This document shows, in pieces, positions 17,318-26,455 of a DNA stretch of 64,000 nt; position 1 is the stretch's first letter, and each line of letters begins with the position of its first letter. This DNA comes from Pseudomonas sp. B20(2017) (GTDB lineage Bacteria > Pseudomonadota > Gammaproteobacteria > Pseudomonadales > Pseudomonadaceae): the NCBI RefSeq assembly GCF_002113125.1, contig NZ_NEJP01000017.1, positions 82,353-146,352 of the forward strand. The letters run 5' to 3'. A program made the position numbers and the translations under genes. The notes beneath the pieces were generated by a model that was given only the letters and a program-made list of their open reading frames with translations, was not told the origin of the DNA and searched no databases.

Positions 17318-17620
17318 ATGCGTCTTAACACCCTGCTCGCAGCAGTCGCCCCCATTGTTCTGCTGCTTCCACTGAGCGCCCACGCCGACTGGCCGAAAGG
17401 CGAACGTGAAAAATACATGGCTCAGTGCACCCAGGCGGCCACTCCGCAAATCGGTGCCTCTGCCGCGAAATCCCACTGCGCGTGCGGCGCGGATGCCATC
17501 AAGTCTTACCCGGCCAGCGACATTCAGGCCCTGATGGACAACAAGGCAAGTCAGGATCTGCAACAGAAAGCCTTGGGTCAAATTGCCAAATGCAAGGCAA
17601 ATACCCCTGCGAAAAAGTGA
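17318..17620 (+). CDS. Small secreted four-cysteine protein of unknown function
   Basis: A 100-residue protein with a clear Sec signal peptide (MRLNTLLAAVAPIVLLLPLSAHA, cleavage near residue 23) followed by a mature part of about 77 residues with four cysteines in the order C-x(19)-C-x-C...C (AQCTQ, SHCACGA, AKCKA), suggesting two disulfides in the periplasm. ACAAGGAGC precedes the ATG. I do not recognise a named family. It lies alone between thrS and the cold-shock gene. Confidence 0.75.
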   Translation: MRLNTLLAAVAPIVLLLPLSAHADWPKGEREKYMAQCTQAATPQIGASAAKSHCACGADAIKSYPASDIQALMDNKASQDLQQKALGQIAKCKANTPAKK

Positions 17621-17910
17621 TTAAACGGGCCCTTTTATAGCCCTTGGCGTTGCGAAAAAGCAGCCGATTCAGGCCTTTTCGAACGATTTATGCAGGTTTT
17701 ACAGGTTTTTTTATTGTCTTTATTTTTCGCTTGAAGCCTTTTAAACCGGGGCCTCCAGCTGAAAAAGGCAGTAAAGAAAAGACGACTGATTGGCAAACAG
17801 CACGTCCGGGGGGCTACCAAAGCGAACATTTCGACTATGATACCCCGGTGTGCCCAGTTGGCCTGAGCAGCACAGTACTACTGAAAATATATGTTTCTTG
17901 GAGATACACC
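17621..17910 (+). promoter_or_regulatory. Long AT-rich leader region of the cold-shock gene
   Basis: 290 bases separate the secreted-protein gene from the cold-shock gene. A GGGCCC...GGGC-type weak hairpin (17628-17645) follows the upstream stop, and a T-rich stretch (17696-17730) precedes the start region. Cold-shock genes often carry long structured leaders, but I cannot place a promoter with confidence. Confidence 0.35.
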
Positions 17911-18123
17911 ATGTCTAATCGCCAAACCGGCACCGTTAAATGGTTCAACGATGAAAAAGGCTTCGGCTTCATCACTCCTCAAGGTGGCGGTGACGACCTG
18001 TTCGTACACTTCAAAGCTATCGAAACTGACGGTTTCAAAAGCCTGAAAGAAGGCCAGACCGTTTCCTTCGTGGCTGAGAAAGGCCAAAAGGGTATGCAAG
18101 CTGCACAGGTTCGCCCAGAGTAA
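17911..18123 (+). CDS. CspA-family cold-shock protein
   Basis: A 70-residue OB-fold RNA/DNA chaperone. RNP1 (KGFGFI) and RNP2 (DLFVHF) motifs are intact, starting MSNRQTGTVKWFNDEKG. TTGGAGATA gives the ribosome-binding site 6-7 bases upstream. Resembles the CapB/CspA proteins of pseudomonads. Pseudomonads have several paralogues, so no specific letter is assigned. A strong terminator follows 17 bases after the stop. Confidence 0.96.
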   Translation: MSNRQTGTVKWFNDEKGFGFITPQGGGDDLFVHFKAIETDGFKSLKEGQTVSFVAEKGQKGMQAAQVRPE

Positions 18124-18140
18124 TTTCCCGGCGCACTAAA

Positions 18141-18171
18141 AAAACCCCGTCCATGTGACGGGGTTTTTTAT
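18141..18171 (+). terminator. Intrinsic terminator of the cold-shock gene
   Basis: AAAACCCCGTC (18141-18151) pairs with GACGGGGTTTT (18157-18167) and is followed by T residues. A classic strong terminator, also usable by the convergent lipoprotein gene. Confidence 0.92.
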
Positions 18172-18194
18172 GGGTGAAACAAAAGCCCGAAGGC

Positions 18195-18512
18195 TCAGCC
18201 GCAGTTGACGCGGGTGACCATCAGGTTCTGATCGGTATTCAGGTTGAGGCGGTCGGAGCGGTACTCCAGAGTAATCATGTCATTAGGCTTGAGGAATCGG
18301 GCGTTCTGCGCACCGGCTTTCTTGCGGGCCTGCTCCAACAGCTCCGGCGAAGCTTTCTTGCCGAGAGCGAACTCCGCAGCTGATGCCTCACAACGACCAT
18401 GTCCGGCCTCAGTCGCCACGGGATCCGTCTGCGACTCGCTGGAGCTCGTAGAGCAACCAGCCAACAGAGCAACGGCCATCAGTGCACCCAGTGACGCGAA
18501 CTTCCAAGGCAT
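18195..18512 (-). CDS. I78-family peptidase inhibitor lipoprotein
   Basis: A 105-residue protein with a lipoprotein signal (ALLAGC, lipidated Cys at 20) followed by a Ser-rich linker and an inhibitor I78 domain (about 40-105): CEASAAEFALGKKASPELLEQARKKAG, then RFLKPNDMITLEYRSDRLNL and the terminal VTRVNCG. The two cysteines (about 41 and 104) match the family disulfide. Likely a membrane-anchored inhibitor of serine proteases; target unknown. Confidence 0.85.
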   Translation of the reverse strand: MPWKFASLGALMAVALLAGCSTSSSESQTDPVATEAGHGRCEASAAEFALGKKASPELLEQARKKAGAQNARFLKPNDMITLEYRSDRLNLNTDQNLMVTRVNCG

Positions 18513-18678
18513 TGAAGCCTCCTTATTTCAATTTTGAGCAGAGATCGTGCGACCGCCAATACAGCGTTTGGTTTCACGGCGAGCGCCATCACCCTGCCCC
18601 ACGATCGGAAAAACGCCGAGTGTGCCTGAGCAACGCCAGAAGCTTCACCCCTAAAACGTCACTGAATATTAATGACGC

Positions 18679-19026
18679 TCAGTAGACATCAATGTAGTCG
18701 AAGGGCGGATTCGGCCAGTTGTCCTTGAGCGCATTGAAGATCTGCGTGACCCAGACTTCGTCGCTGGCCGCGATATTTCCCACATACCCCGAACCTTTCG
18801 CCCAGGTCTCCAGGCGAAACAACAGGCCATCAATGTCCTGGCCGCCAGTGACACCCGAAGAGATATAGGCGATCCCGCCCTTGGTCACGCGCAACTGGGT
18901 GTGTTCGTCATCACTGGCCGACGCCAGCATCCGGCGGACAGCATCAAGGGTCAGGCCGTCGGGGCTATTCAAATCGATCTGCACAGCGCAATCCTTGTTT
19001 TTTGCGGAAACGACCAAGTGTCGCAT
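18679..19026 (-). CDS. Hypothetical protein
   Basis: A 115-residue soluble protein (from MRHLVVSAKNKDCAVQIDLN) with no recognised family. It has an alpha/beta feel: an N-terminal strand-rich half, LTLDAVRRMLASASDDEHTQLRV, and a C-terminal aromatic tail WPNPPFDYIDVY. The alternative ATG at 19059 would add 11 arginine-rich residues. Divergent from the small gene at 19117. Codon use fits the host, so it is likely real. Confidence 0.65.
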   Translation of the reverse strand: MRHLVVSAKNKDCAVQIDLNSPDGLTLDAVRRMLASASDDEHTQLRVTKGGIAYISSGVTGGQDIDGLLFRLETWAKGSGYVGNIAASDEVWVTQIFNALKDNWPNPPFDYIDVY

Positions 19027-19116
19027 AGCCCTGCGCTCATGCCTAAGTCGCAGTGCCAAGCGCCCGACAAAGTGGTTAACTCAAGACTTCAATTCCGTGA
19101 CCGTCCGAGCCCCATC

Positions 19117-19329
19117 ATGACCACCGTGAGCATTACCGCCGACATCAAAGCCACCTGGCCACAAGGGCACAGCTCTTACAGCCCGGGCAGTCCGGAGGAG
19201 TTGGCATTGATCAGCATCGACTTGCTGGTGAAGACGCTGGGAACACGGGGCGCGCAGTCGTTCATCGCCCAGTTGTTCGAGAAGTATCCCGATGACTTCA
19301 AAGGGACACCGGACACCGAGAGGGAGTAA
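19117..19329 (+). CDS. Small hypothetical protein
   Basis: A 70-residue acidic protein (MTTVSITADIKATWPQGHSS) with a helical C-terminal half (PEELALISIDLLVKTLGTRGAQSFIAQLFEKYPDDF). No signal peptide, no cysteines, no recognised family. The reading frame is open far upstream, but the ATG at 19117 fits; no strong ribosome-binding site is seen. It may be a pseudomonad orphan. Confidence 0.5.
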   Translation: MTTVSITADIKATWPQGHSSYSPGSPEELALISIDLLVKTLGTRGAQSFIAQLFEKYPDDFKGTPDTERE

Positions 19330-19362
19330 AAGCCCGCAAGCTGGCACCTGCGGGCGTATGGC

Positions 19363-20391
19363 TTACTTCAGGCGCTTCAGACGCTCGGTCAGCAGATCGA
19401 AGAAGCCCTGGGCGTCACCGTTCTCCACCCAGAAGGCGTTCTTCGGTGCCTTAAGGCCGTCATACCAGTCGACAATGGTCTGGCCGAAGGTCGGGCCTTC
19501 ACGGCTGTCGACCACCACATTCACCGATCGCCCGGTGAACAGCTCAGGCTTGAGCAGATAAGCCACGACGGTGGCGTCATGCACAGGGCCACCCGGAATG
19601 CCGTAGTGCTCCATATCCCCTTTGATGTACTCGTTGAGGATGTCGCCGACTATCTTGCTCGCATTGTTGTTCAGCGCCGCGATCTGCTTCAGGCGCGCAT
19701 CACTGGTCAGGATCTTGTGGGTCACGTCCAGCGGCAGGTAAGTCAGTTTCACGCCGCTTTTGAGCACCACTTCCGCTGCTTGCGGGTCGGCGTACAGGTT
19801 GAATTCGGCCACTGGCGTGATGTTGCCGCCATTGAAGTGTGCGCCACCCATGATCACCACTTCCTTGATCCCCTGAACAATATCCGGCTCCTGAATCAGC
19901 GCCAGAGCCAGGTTGGTCTGCGGCCCGAGCATCGCGATGGTGATGCTGTGCGGCTTGGCTTTTTTCAGGGTGTCGATCAGGTAGTTGACCGCATTGCCTT
20001 CGGCCAGGCCTTTTTTCGGCTCGTGCACGGTGACACCCGACAGGCCTTCCTTGCCATGGATGTTTTCGGCGTAGATCGGCGTACGCATCAGCGGTTTCGG
20101 CGCGCCGGCGTACACCGGAATCTCTTCCCGCCCTGCCCACTCACGGGCCAAACGCGCATTGCGCGAAGTCTTGTCCAGGCGCACGTTGCCGGCCACGGTG
20201 GTCAACGCGCGAATGTTCAGCTCCTCCGGGGAGGACAGGGCAAACAACAGGGCGACCACGTCGTCGGCGCCCGGATCGGTGTCGATGATCAGGTCAATCT
20301 TTTCCGCCGCCTGGGCGCCGGTCGCGGTTATCACGGACAAAAGCAGCAGACTCCGAATCAATTGATGCATTTTTTGAGCATAGCGGTGCAT
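19363..20391 (-). CDS. Exported nucleoside hydrolase
   Basis: A 342-residue inosine-uridine-preferring nucleoside hydrolase releasing ribose and a base. A Sec signal (LIRSLLLLSVITATGAQA, cleavage near 28) precedes the calcium-binding motif DTDPGADD (37-44) and MGGAHFNGGNITPVAEFNLYADP later, with the catalytic-site His in PGGPVHDATV. The ATG at 20391 follows AAGGAA. It is the last gene of the rbs locus, 43 bases after rbsD, so it probably feeds ribose from nucleosides in the periplasm to RbsB. Confidence 0.9.
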   Translation of the reverse strand: MHRYAQKMHQLIRSLLLLSVITATGAQAAEKIDLIIDTDPGADDVVALLFALSSPEELNIRALTTVAGNVRLDKTSRNARLAREWAGREEIPVYAGAPKPLMRTPIYAENIHGKEGLSGVTVHEPKKGLAEGNAVNYLIDTLKKAKPHSITIAMLGPQTNLALALIQEPDIVQGIKEVVIMGGAHFNGGNITPVAEFNLYADPQAAEVVLKSGVKLTYLPLDVTHKILTSDARLKQIAALNNNASKIVGDILNEYIKGDMEHYGIPGGPVHDATVVAYLLKPELFTGRSVNVVVDSREGPTFGQTIVDWYDGLKAPKNAFWVENGDAQGFFDLLTERLKRLK

Positions 20392-20434
20392 GGCGCATTC
20401 CTTGTGCAGATGAAATCGAAAGGGTTGAATCCTG

Positions 20435-20839
20435 TTAGAACGTAACTCCAGACACCAGCACGATGTTGCAGTACGGCTGACATTCGCCCGTACGAACAAT
20501 CGCTCGTGCCTGTCGGCTGAGTACTTTGAATTGCTCGTGACTGAGCAGGTCACGCCGCCCCAGCGAGCCTTCGTCATTCAGCTCGTCCAGCGTGGACAGC
20601 GCAGTCGGTTGTTTGTCGAAGATTTCCTTGGCCAGTGCGTGGCTTTCCACCTGCATCTCGTTGAGCACGACTTTCAGGGTGCTGACGAAATCCGGCACGC
20701 CGTGCGTCAACGCCAGGTCGATCAACTCGACACCCGGCGGCACCGGCAGGCCGGCATCGCCGATCACGACCATGTCGCCATGGCCTAGGGAAGCAATCAG
20801 CCGCGACAGGGCGACATTGAGCAAAGGAGTCTTTTTCAT
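20435..20839 (-). CDS. rbsD: D-ribose pyranase
   Basis: A 134-residue cytoplasmic enzyme converting beta-pyranose to furanose ribose for RbsK. The family features are visible: MKKTPLLNVALSRLIASLGHGDM with the catalytic His20, and VIGDAGLPVP. It overlaps rbsK by ATGA (20836-20839). Confidence 0.96.
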   Translation of the reverse strand: MKKTPLLNVALSRLIASLGHGDMVVIGDAGLPVPPGVELIDLALTHGVPDFVSTLKVVLNEMQVESHALAKEIFDKQPTALSTLDELNDEGSLGRRDLLSHEQFKVLSRQARAIVRTGECQPYCNIVLVSGVTF

Positions 20840-21753
20840 GCGGGTTTGAATGCCTGTACGTCGGAGGTGGTGGGAATGGACGGCTGGGCACCTGCCCGGG
20901 TAACCGACAGGGCTGCAGCGACTTGCCCGAAACGAATGGCCTCGTCCTCGGTTTTGCCGGCCGCCAGTGCAGCCGCAAATCCGCCGACAAAAGTATCCCC
21001 GGCGGCGGTGGTATCGACAGCCTTCACTTTGGGCGCAGGAAAATGCTGGTAACCCGTGCCGTTGGCGAACAATGAGCCTTGAGCACCCAGCGTGATGATG
21101 ACCTTGCCGGCGCCCAGTGAAATCAGGTGCGCCGCGGCTTTTTCAGCGGTTTCCAGCGAGCCCACCGGCAAACCGCTGAGGGCGGCGGCCTCACTCTCGT
21201 TGGGAATCAGGTAATCGATGGCGGCAAACCAGTCCGGCGGTAGCGGACGACTGGCCGGCGCCGGATTGAGGATGACTGTCTTGCCCAGTTCACGCCCGCG
21301 CTTGAGCGCATGGCCGACCGTGGCATCAGGTATTTCCAGCTGGCAGATGATCACGTCCGCCGCTTGCAGCACAGCGTCGAAACGGTCGATGACCGCCGGG
21401 GTCATCGAACCATTGGCACCGGCCACGATGACAATAGCGTTCTGACTGTTGTCATCGACCACGATCAGCGCCACGCCACTGGAATCCTCCACCACGCTGA
21501 CCGCCTGACAATCGATCTGCTCGGCCAGCAACGCGTCGCGCAACTGAACGCCATAAGCATCGTTGCCGACACAGCCGACCATCGACACCTGCGCACCCAG
21601 GCGCGCAGCAGCCACCGCCTGATTGGCGCCCTTGCCCCCGGACACGGTGGCGAAGGAATGACCGATCAACGTCTCACCGCCCCGAGGCAAGCGCGGCGCC
21701 CGCGTGACCAGGTCCATGTTCAGGCTGCCTATTACCACTACATTTGCGGACAT
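20836..21753 (-). CDS. rbsK: Ribokinase
   Basis: A 305-residue PfkB-family kinase making ribose 5-phosphate. Signature 1 GGKGANQAVAAARLGA (about 39-54) and signature 2 DTTAAGDTFVGGFAAAL with catalytic Asp (about 250) are intact. Lies 23 bases after rbsR and overlaps rbsD. Confidence 0.97.
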   Translation of the reverse strand: MSANVVVIGSLNMDLVTRAPRLPRGGETLIGHSFATVSGGKGANQAVAAARLGAQVSMVGCVGNDAYGVQLRDALLAEQIDCQAVSVVEDSSGVALIVVDDNSQNAIVIVAGANGSMTPAVIDRFDAVLQAADVIICQLEIPDATVGHALKRGRELGKTVILNPAPASRPLPPDWFAAIDYLIPNESEAAALSGLPVGSLETAEKAAAHLISLGAGKVIITLGAQGSLFANGTGYQHFPAPKVKAVDTTAAGDTFVGGFAAALAAGKTEDEAIRFGQVAAALSVTRAGAQPSIPTTSDVQAFKPA

Positions 21754-21776
21754 ACATCACTACTCTTCAATTCGTT

Positions 21777-22796
21777 TCAGCGGTATTCGGTGAACACGCC
21801 GGACAGCGGTGCAGTCGATTCGCGCAGGACAATACTCGGGGTCACGATCCGCTGATCCGTCGCCAGACCCGGCGTAGCAATTCTTCGCAACAACACTTCC
21901 GCGGCCATCTCGCCGAGTTGCAGGATCGACTGCCCCACGGTCGTCAGCGCGGGATACACGTAACGACTCATCTGGATATCGTCGAAGCCGATCACCGACA
22001 GCTCCGCAGGCACGCGCACGTTGCGTTCGGCCGCAGCTCGCAACACGCCAATCCCGATCATGTCGTTACCGGCAAAAATCGCGCTCGGCGGGTTGCGCTC
22101 AAGCAGGACCGAAGCCGCGTTGTAACCGCCGGTGCTGGTGAAATCGCTTTCCAGCATGCGCAACGGGGACACGTCAACACCGGCCTCTTTCAGCGCTCGA
22201 GCAAAGCCGGCCTGACGCATTTGCGCGACGCTGGTGCTGGCCGGACCACCGATCGTGGCGATATCGCGATGACCGAGTTCAAGCAAATGCCGCGTCGCGA
22301 GGTACGCGCCATATTCGTGATCGATGCGCACCAGGTCGGCGTCCACGCCCTCGAGCCCACGGTCGACGATCACCATCGGTGTCTTCACGCCCGCCAGTCC
22401 TTGCGCGAGGCCGCTGTCGCCACCCGCCGAGGCGACGATCAAGCCGTCGATGCGCTTTTCCAGCAGGACCCGCAGGTAGCTGCGCTGCTTGTCCGGGTTG
22501 TCGTCGGAGTTGCAGAGGATCACGCAGTAGCCGTTACGCTCGCAGTAATCCTCGATCCCGCGAGCCAGTTCGGCGAAGTACGGGTTGAGGCTGTTGGGCA
22601 CCAGCAAGCCGATGGTGGCGGTGGTTTTCGCTTTCAGCGAACGGGCCACCGCGCTCGGCACATAGTCGAGACTCTTGATCGCCGCCTCGACCTTGAGCCG
22701 CACCTCTTCGCTCACCGGTCGGGTCTTGTTTACTACGTGGGACACGGTCGTGTAGGAAATTCCTGCAAGTGCCGCCACATCCTTGATCGTTGCCAT
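21777..22796 (-). CDS. rbsR: LacI-family ribose repressor
   Basis: A 339-residue regulator: N-terminal LacI HTH and hinge (MATIKDVAALAGISYTTVSHVVNKTRPVSEEVR, 1-60) and periplasmic-binding-like ligand domain (about 61-335). It lies inside the operon between rbsC and rbsK, with 3 bases between the rbsC stop and its ATG. It most likely binds the CGCAAACGTTTGCG palindrome upstream of rbsB and is released by ribose. Confidence 0.94.
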   Translation of the reverse strand: MATIKDVAALAGISYTTVSHVVNKTRPVSEEVRLKVEAAIKSLDYVPSAVARSLKAKTTATIGLLVPNSLNPYFAELARGIEDYCERNGYCVILCNSDDNPDKQRSYLRVLLEKRIDGLIVASAGGDSGLAQGLAGVKTPMVIVDRGLEGVDADLVRIDHEYGAYLATRHLLELGHRDIATIGGPASTSVAQMRQAGFARALKEAGVDVSPLRMLESDFTSTGGYNAASVLLERNPPSAIFAGNDMIGIGVLRAAAERNVRVPAELSVIGFDDIQMSRYVYPALTTVGQSILQLGEMAAEVLLRRIATPGLATDQRIVTPSIVLRESTAPLSGVFTEYR

Positions 22797-22799
22797 TTA

Positions 22800-23777
22800 T
22801 CAGCCCCGTCGGCTTGCGCGTTGACTGCGATAGGTGTCGAGCACCACGGCGATCACGATCACCGCACCGGTGATGATGCGCTTGGTCGGCTCGGTCGCGC
22901 CAATCTGCGCCAGACCGGCCGCCAGCACGGAGATGATCAACACGCCGAAAAAAGTACTGATCACCGAACCACGTCCGCCCATCAGGCTGGTACCGCCGAT
23001 CACCACAGCAGCGATCACTTGCAGTTCAAGACCGGAACCGGCGTTCGGGTCAGCTGCTTCCAGCCGCGAAATCTGGAACAGCGCCGCAATGCCGGCAAGC
23101 AGGCCCATCAGGCTGAACACCAGAATTTTATAGGGCTTTGGATTGATCCCGGCCAGACGCACCGCTTCTTCGTTGGTGCCGATGCCGATCAGGTAGCGAC
23201 CGAACACGGTACGGGTCAGAACGGCCTGGGCAATGAAGATGACAAGCAAGGCAATGATGAACGACGGCGAAATACCGAAGGCGATCGGATTCGACAGCCA
23301 GGCGAAGGAGTCACCGATGTAGGCCGTACGCGAACCGGTCATCTGATAGGCCAGACCACGGGCCATCTCCAGCACACCGAGCGACACGATGAATGATGGA
23401 ATTCGCCACGCCACGGTAATCGAGCCGGTAACCGTGCCGGCTAACGCCGCAACGGCCATACCCAGCAAGGCAGCCGGTAATACGCTCCAGCCCCAGCCAA
23501 GAATCGCCACGCTGACAGTGGATGCCGCGAGTGCCAGTACCGAGCCTACCGACAGGTCGATCCCGCCGATGATCAGGACGAACGTCATGCCCACCGCCAG
23601 AACCATCAGGTCGGGAATCTGGTTGGCCAGGGTGCTGAAGGTGTTGTACGACAGGAAATGGCTGCTCATGACCGAGAACAGCGCAATCATTGCCAGCAAG
23701 GCGCCGGCCAGGCCCAGATAAGTGCCGAGGCCGTAGAAATTGCCACTGGATTTGCCGGCGGAAGATGCAGTTTTCAT
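22800..23777 (-). CDS. rbsC: Ribose ABC transporter permease
   Basis: A 325-residue inner-membrane permease of the BPD_transp_2 family with roughly 8-10 hydrophobic segments (starting GTYLGLAGALLAMIALFSVM) and the EAA-like loop GIGTNEEAVRLAGINPKPYK near residue 210. Overlaps the rbsA end by 4 bases. Confidence 0.95.
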   Translation of the reverse strand: MKTASSAGKSSGNFYGLGTYLGLAGALLAMIALFSVMSSHFLSYNTFSTLANQIPDLMVLAVGMTFVLIIGGIDLSVGSVLALAASTVSVAILGWGWSVLPAALLGMAVAALAGTVTGSITVAWRIPSFIVSLGVLEMARGLAYQMTGSRTAYIGDSFAWLSNPIAFGISPSFIIALLVIFIAQAVLTRTVFGRYLIGIGTNEEAVRLAGINPKPYKILVFSLMGLLAGIAALFQISRLEAADPNAGSGLELQVIAAVVIGGTSLMGGRGSVISTFFGVLIISVLAAGLAQIGATEPTKRIITGAVIVIAVVLDTYRSQRASRRG

Positions 23778-25327
23778 GGGAGATCCCTAGGCGCTGCTTC
23801 GTTGAGCAACGCATCACGTTTCTGGTAGCCGGCGAACGCGGCGGCAAGCAAGTCATCCTGGGTCCAGCTGTCGCGCTCGAACGTGTCGATCAGGCGCCCC
23901 GCCGACAACACACCGATGCGGTCGCAGATCAGCATCAGCTCGCGCAAATCGCTGGACACCACGACCAGCGCTTTGCCCTGACGGGTCAATTCGCCGAGCA
24001 AGGCATAAATATCGAATTTGGCGCCGACATCGATACCGCGAGTCGGCTCGTCGAACAGCAGCACCGAACAGTCGCGCTCCAGCCAGCGACCGATCACCAC
24101 CTTTTGCTGATTGCCGCCGGACAGCTCGGACACCAGTTGGGTCGGGCTGGAACTGCGGATGCGCATGGCGTCGATCTGCCGCTGCGCGAGCTTCGTTTCC
24201 TCGCCGTTGTTGACGAACCCGCCGCTGGAAATTTCCGGCATGTTGCCCAGCGCAATGTTGGCGCTGATCGATTGGCTCAGCAGCAGGCCTTCGCCCTTGC
24301 GATCTTCGGTGATCAAAGCGATGCCGTTGCGCACAGCATCGACGGGCGAACGAATGCTCACCGTTTTGGCCGGCGAACCGAGCGCCACCGTGCCGCTGTC
24401 CGCGACGTCGGCGCCGAAGATCAGCCGCAAAAGCTCGGTGCGCCCTGCCCCAATCAGCCCCGAGATGCCAAAAATCTCACCGGCGCGCACTTCAAAGGAC
24501 ACGTCGCGAACCTTGTCGGAGCGGGTCAGGCCTTTGACCGTCAAGGCCGGCGCGCCGATATGGCGAGTCCCCAGATCGATATGCTCGCCCAGCTCGCGGC
24601 CAACCATCAGGGTGACCAGTTGCTCGCTGTTGTAATTGGCCATCGGCTCGACGCAAACCAGGTTACCGTCGCGCAACACGGCAATGCGCTGTGCGACCCG
24701 GGCCAGTTCTTCGAGACGGTGAGAGATGTAGATGATCGAGACGCCGCGCGCCTGCAACCGGGTGATTTGCTCGAACAACATCTCGACTTCGCGGGCGGTC
24801 AGCATCGCGGTCGGCTCGTCGAGAATCAGCACATGACAATCGCCGATCAGGTTACGGGCGATTTCGACCATTTGCTGGTGACCGATACCCAGCTCGCCGA
24901 CCAGTGTGTCCGGGTCGATGGCATCGAGGCCGACTTGAGCCATGGCTTCGATGGCGGCCTTGCGCAATTGCTTGCGACTGATCCAGCCACCATTGCTCGG
25001 CAGGTTGTCGAGGAACAGATTCTCCGCCACCGAAAGCGTCGGCAGCAGATTGAGCTCTTGCATGACCATGCGCACACCCAGCTCTTCAGCCTGCGTGCGA
25101 CTGCCGGGGCGATATTCCTTGCCATGGAACTGCATCTGGCCGGTGGTGGGGGTGACCAGCCCGCCGATTATCTTCGACAGAGTGCTTTTGCCGGCACCGT
25201 TCTCACCGGTCAGCGCCAGCACTTCACCGCGCATCAACGTCAGGTCGATGCCGGTCAGAACCGGTTGCGCATAGGTCTTGCCGATACCGCTGACCGAGAG
25301 GACAGCGTTCGGAGCGGAAACTGACAT
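23774..25327 (-). CDS. rbsA: Ribose ABC transporter ATP-binding protein (tandem ABC)
   Basis: A 517-residue protein with two ABC domains. N-terminal domain: Walker A GENGAGKST (about 38-46), Walker B VLILDEPTA. C-terminal domain: degenerate Walker A (SGLIGAGRTEL), intact signature LSGGNQQKV and Walker B LLFDEPTRGID, as usual for RbsA. The ATG at 25327 (MSVSAPNAVLS) has GGAG 6 bases upstream; an ATG at 25339 overlaps that site and is rejected. Confidence 0.95.
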   Translation of the reverse strand: MSVSAPNAVLSVSGIGKTYAQPVLTGIDLTLMRGEVLALTGENGAGKSTLSKIIGGLVTPTTGQMQFHGKEYRPGSRTQAEELGVRMVMQELNLLPTLSVAENLFLDNLPSNGGWISRKQLRKAAIEAMAQVGLDAIDPDTLVGELGIGHQQMVEIARNLIGDCHVLILDEPTAMLTAREVEMLFEQITRLQARGVSIIYISHRLEELARVAQRIAVLRDGNLVCVEPMANYNSEQLVTLMVGRELGEHIDLGTRHIGAPALTVKGLTRSDKVRDVSFEVRAGEIFGISGLIGAGRTELLRLIFGADVADSGTVALGSPAKTVSIRSPVDAVRNGIALITEDRKGEGLLLSQSISANIALGNMPEISSGGFVNNGEETKLAQRQIDAMRIRSSSPTQLVSELSGGNQQKVVIGRWLERDCSVLLFDEPTRGIDVGAKFDIYALLGELTRQGKALVVVSSDLRELMLICDRIGVLSAGRLIDTFERDSWTQDDLLAAAFAGYQKRDALLNEAAPRDLP

Positions 25328-25382
25328 AAAAATCTCCATGCGCTCGCCCGGACGGACGAGCGCCGTTGTGTCGCCAAAGGAC

Positions 25383-26339
25383 TTATTTGGTGACCAGCTC
25401 GACCGGCGTTTCGATCACGCCATTTGCGCCACTGTCGACTTTCTCGCCCTTGATGATTTTCAGCGCGGTCTCAATACCAAACACTGCTTGCTTCGCGGCG
25501 TACTGGTCGGCAGTCGCCAGAACGCGGCCGTCCTTCAACATGGGCTTGATGGCATTGATGTTGTCGTAACCGACAACCTGCACCTGACCGGCTTTGCCGG
25601 CAGCACGCACGGCAGAAACGGCACCCACGGCCATGCTGTCGTTACCGGCCAGCAGCGCCTTGACGTCCGGGTATTCGCTGAGAATCGAAGCGGCCACCTT
25701 GTTGCCTTTGTCGATTTCCCAATCGCCGGACTGCAGGGAAACAACCTTGATCTGCGCAGCTTCCATCGCATCCTTGAAGCCAGCAGTACGCTGCTGGGCG
25801 TTGGTCGTGGTGGAGACGCCTTCAATGATGCCGACTTCGTCACCGGCCTTCAGTTGCTTGGCCAGGTATTCGCCCACCAGACGCGCGCCCTTGCGGTTGT
25901 CCGGACCTACGAACGGAACGCTGATGTTTTTGCTTTTGATCACGGCCGGATCGAGCTGGTTGTCGATGTTGATCACGGTGATACCGGCATCGACGGCCTT
26001 TTTGATCACCGGCACCATCGCCTTCGAATCAGACGGTGCGATGACCAGAGCGTTGACCTTCGCCAGAATCATCTGCTCGACGATGCGCGTCTGCCCCGCA
26101 GTATCGGTTTCGTCCTTGATGCCGTTGGAGATCAGGTCGAAATCGGCGGAATGTTCTTTCTGGTAGGCCTTGGCGCCGTCTTCCATGGTCAGGAAGAATT
26201 CGTTGGCCAGGGATTTCATGACCAGAGCGACTTTGGGTTTTTCAGGGGATTCGGCGAAAGCCGAAGAGACAGGCAGTGCGGCGGATGCGGCAGCCAGCAT
26301 GGCGACAGCAAGAAGACGTCCAGCGAATGGCAGCTTCAT
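25383..26339 (-). CDS. rbsB: Ribose ABC transporter substrate-binding protein
   Basis: A 318-residue periplasmic binding protein with a Sec signal (LLAVAMLAAASAALPVSSAFA, cleavage near 29) and the Peripla_BP_4 fold (KVALVMKSLANEFFLTMEDGAKAYQKE; VVGYDNINAIKPMLKDG). First gene of the rbs operon, 94 bases downstream of the operator. Confidence 0.96.
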   Translation of the reverse strand: MKLPFAGRLLAVAMLAAASAALPVSSAFAESPEKPKVALVMKSLANEFFLTMEDGAKAYQKEHSADFDLISNGIKDETDTAGQTRIVEQMILAKVNALVIAPSDSKAMVPVIKKAVDAGITVINIDNQLDPAVIKSKNISVPFVGPDNRKGARLVGEYLAKQLKAGDEVGIIEGVSTTTNAQQRTAGFKDAMEAAQIKVVSLQSGDWEIDKGNKVAASILSEYPDVKALLAGNDSMAVGAVSAVRAAGKAGQVQVVGYDNINAIKPMLKDGRVLATADQYAAKQAVFGIETALKIIKGEKVDSGANGVIETPVELVTK

Positions 26340-26433
26340 GGGTTCACTCCGATCTTATGATTATTGTGAGCAACGCTTGCGCTGGCGTAAGCTCGCTGCA
26401 CCCCCACGACAATTCAATCCATCGTGAAGGCCG

Positions 26434-26447
26434 CGCAAACGTTTGCG
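26434..26447. promoter_or_regulatory. RbsR operator candidate
   Basis: CGCAAACGTTTGCG is a perfect 14-bp palindrome with the central CG typical of LacI/PurR-family sites. It lies immediately downstream of the -10 element of the rbsB promoter, so binding would cover the transcription start. Confidence 0.85.
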
Positions 26448-26455
26448 TAGACCGA

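Noticed and set aside
26360..26385. GCAACGCTTGC as a second RbsR site
   Set aside because: Only the GCAA/TTGC ends are symmetric; the centre breaks the palindrome, so evidence is too weak.
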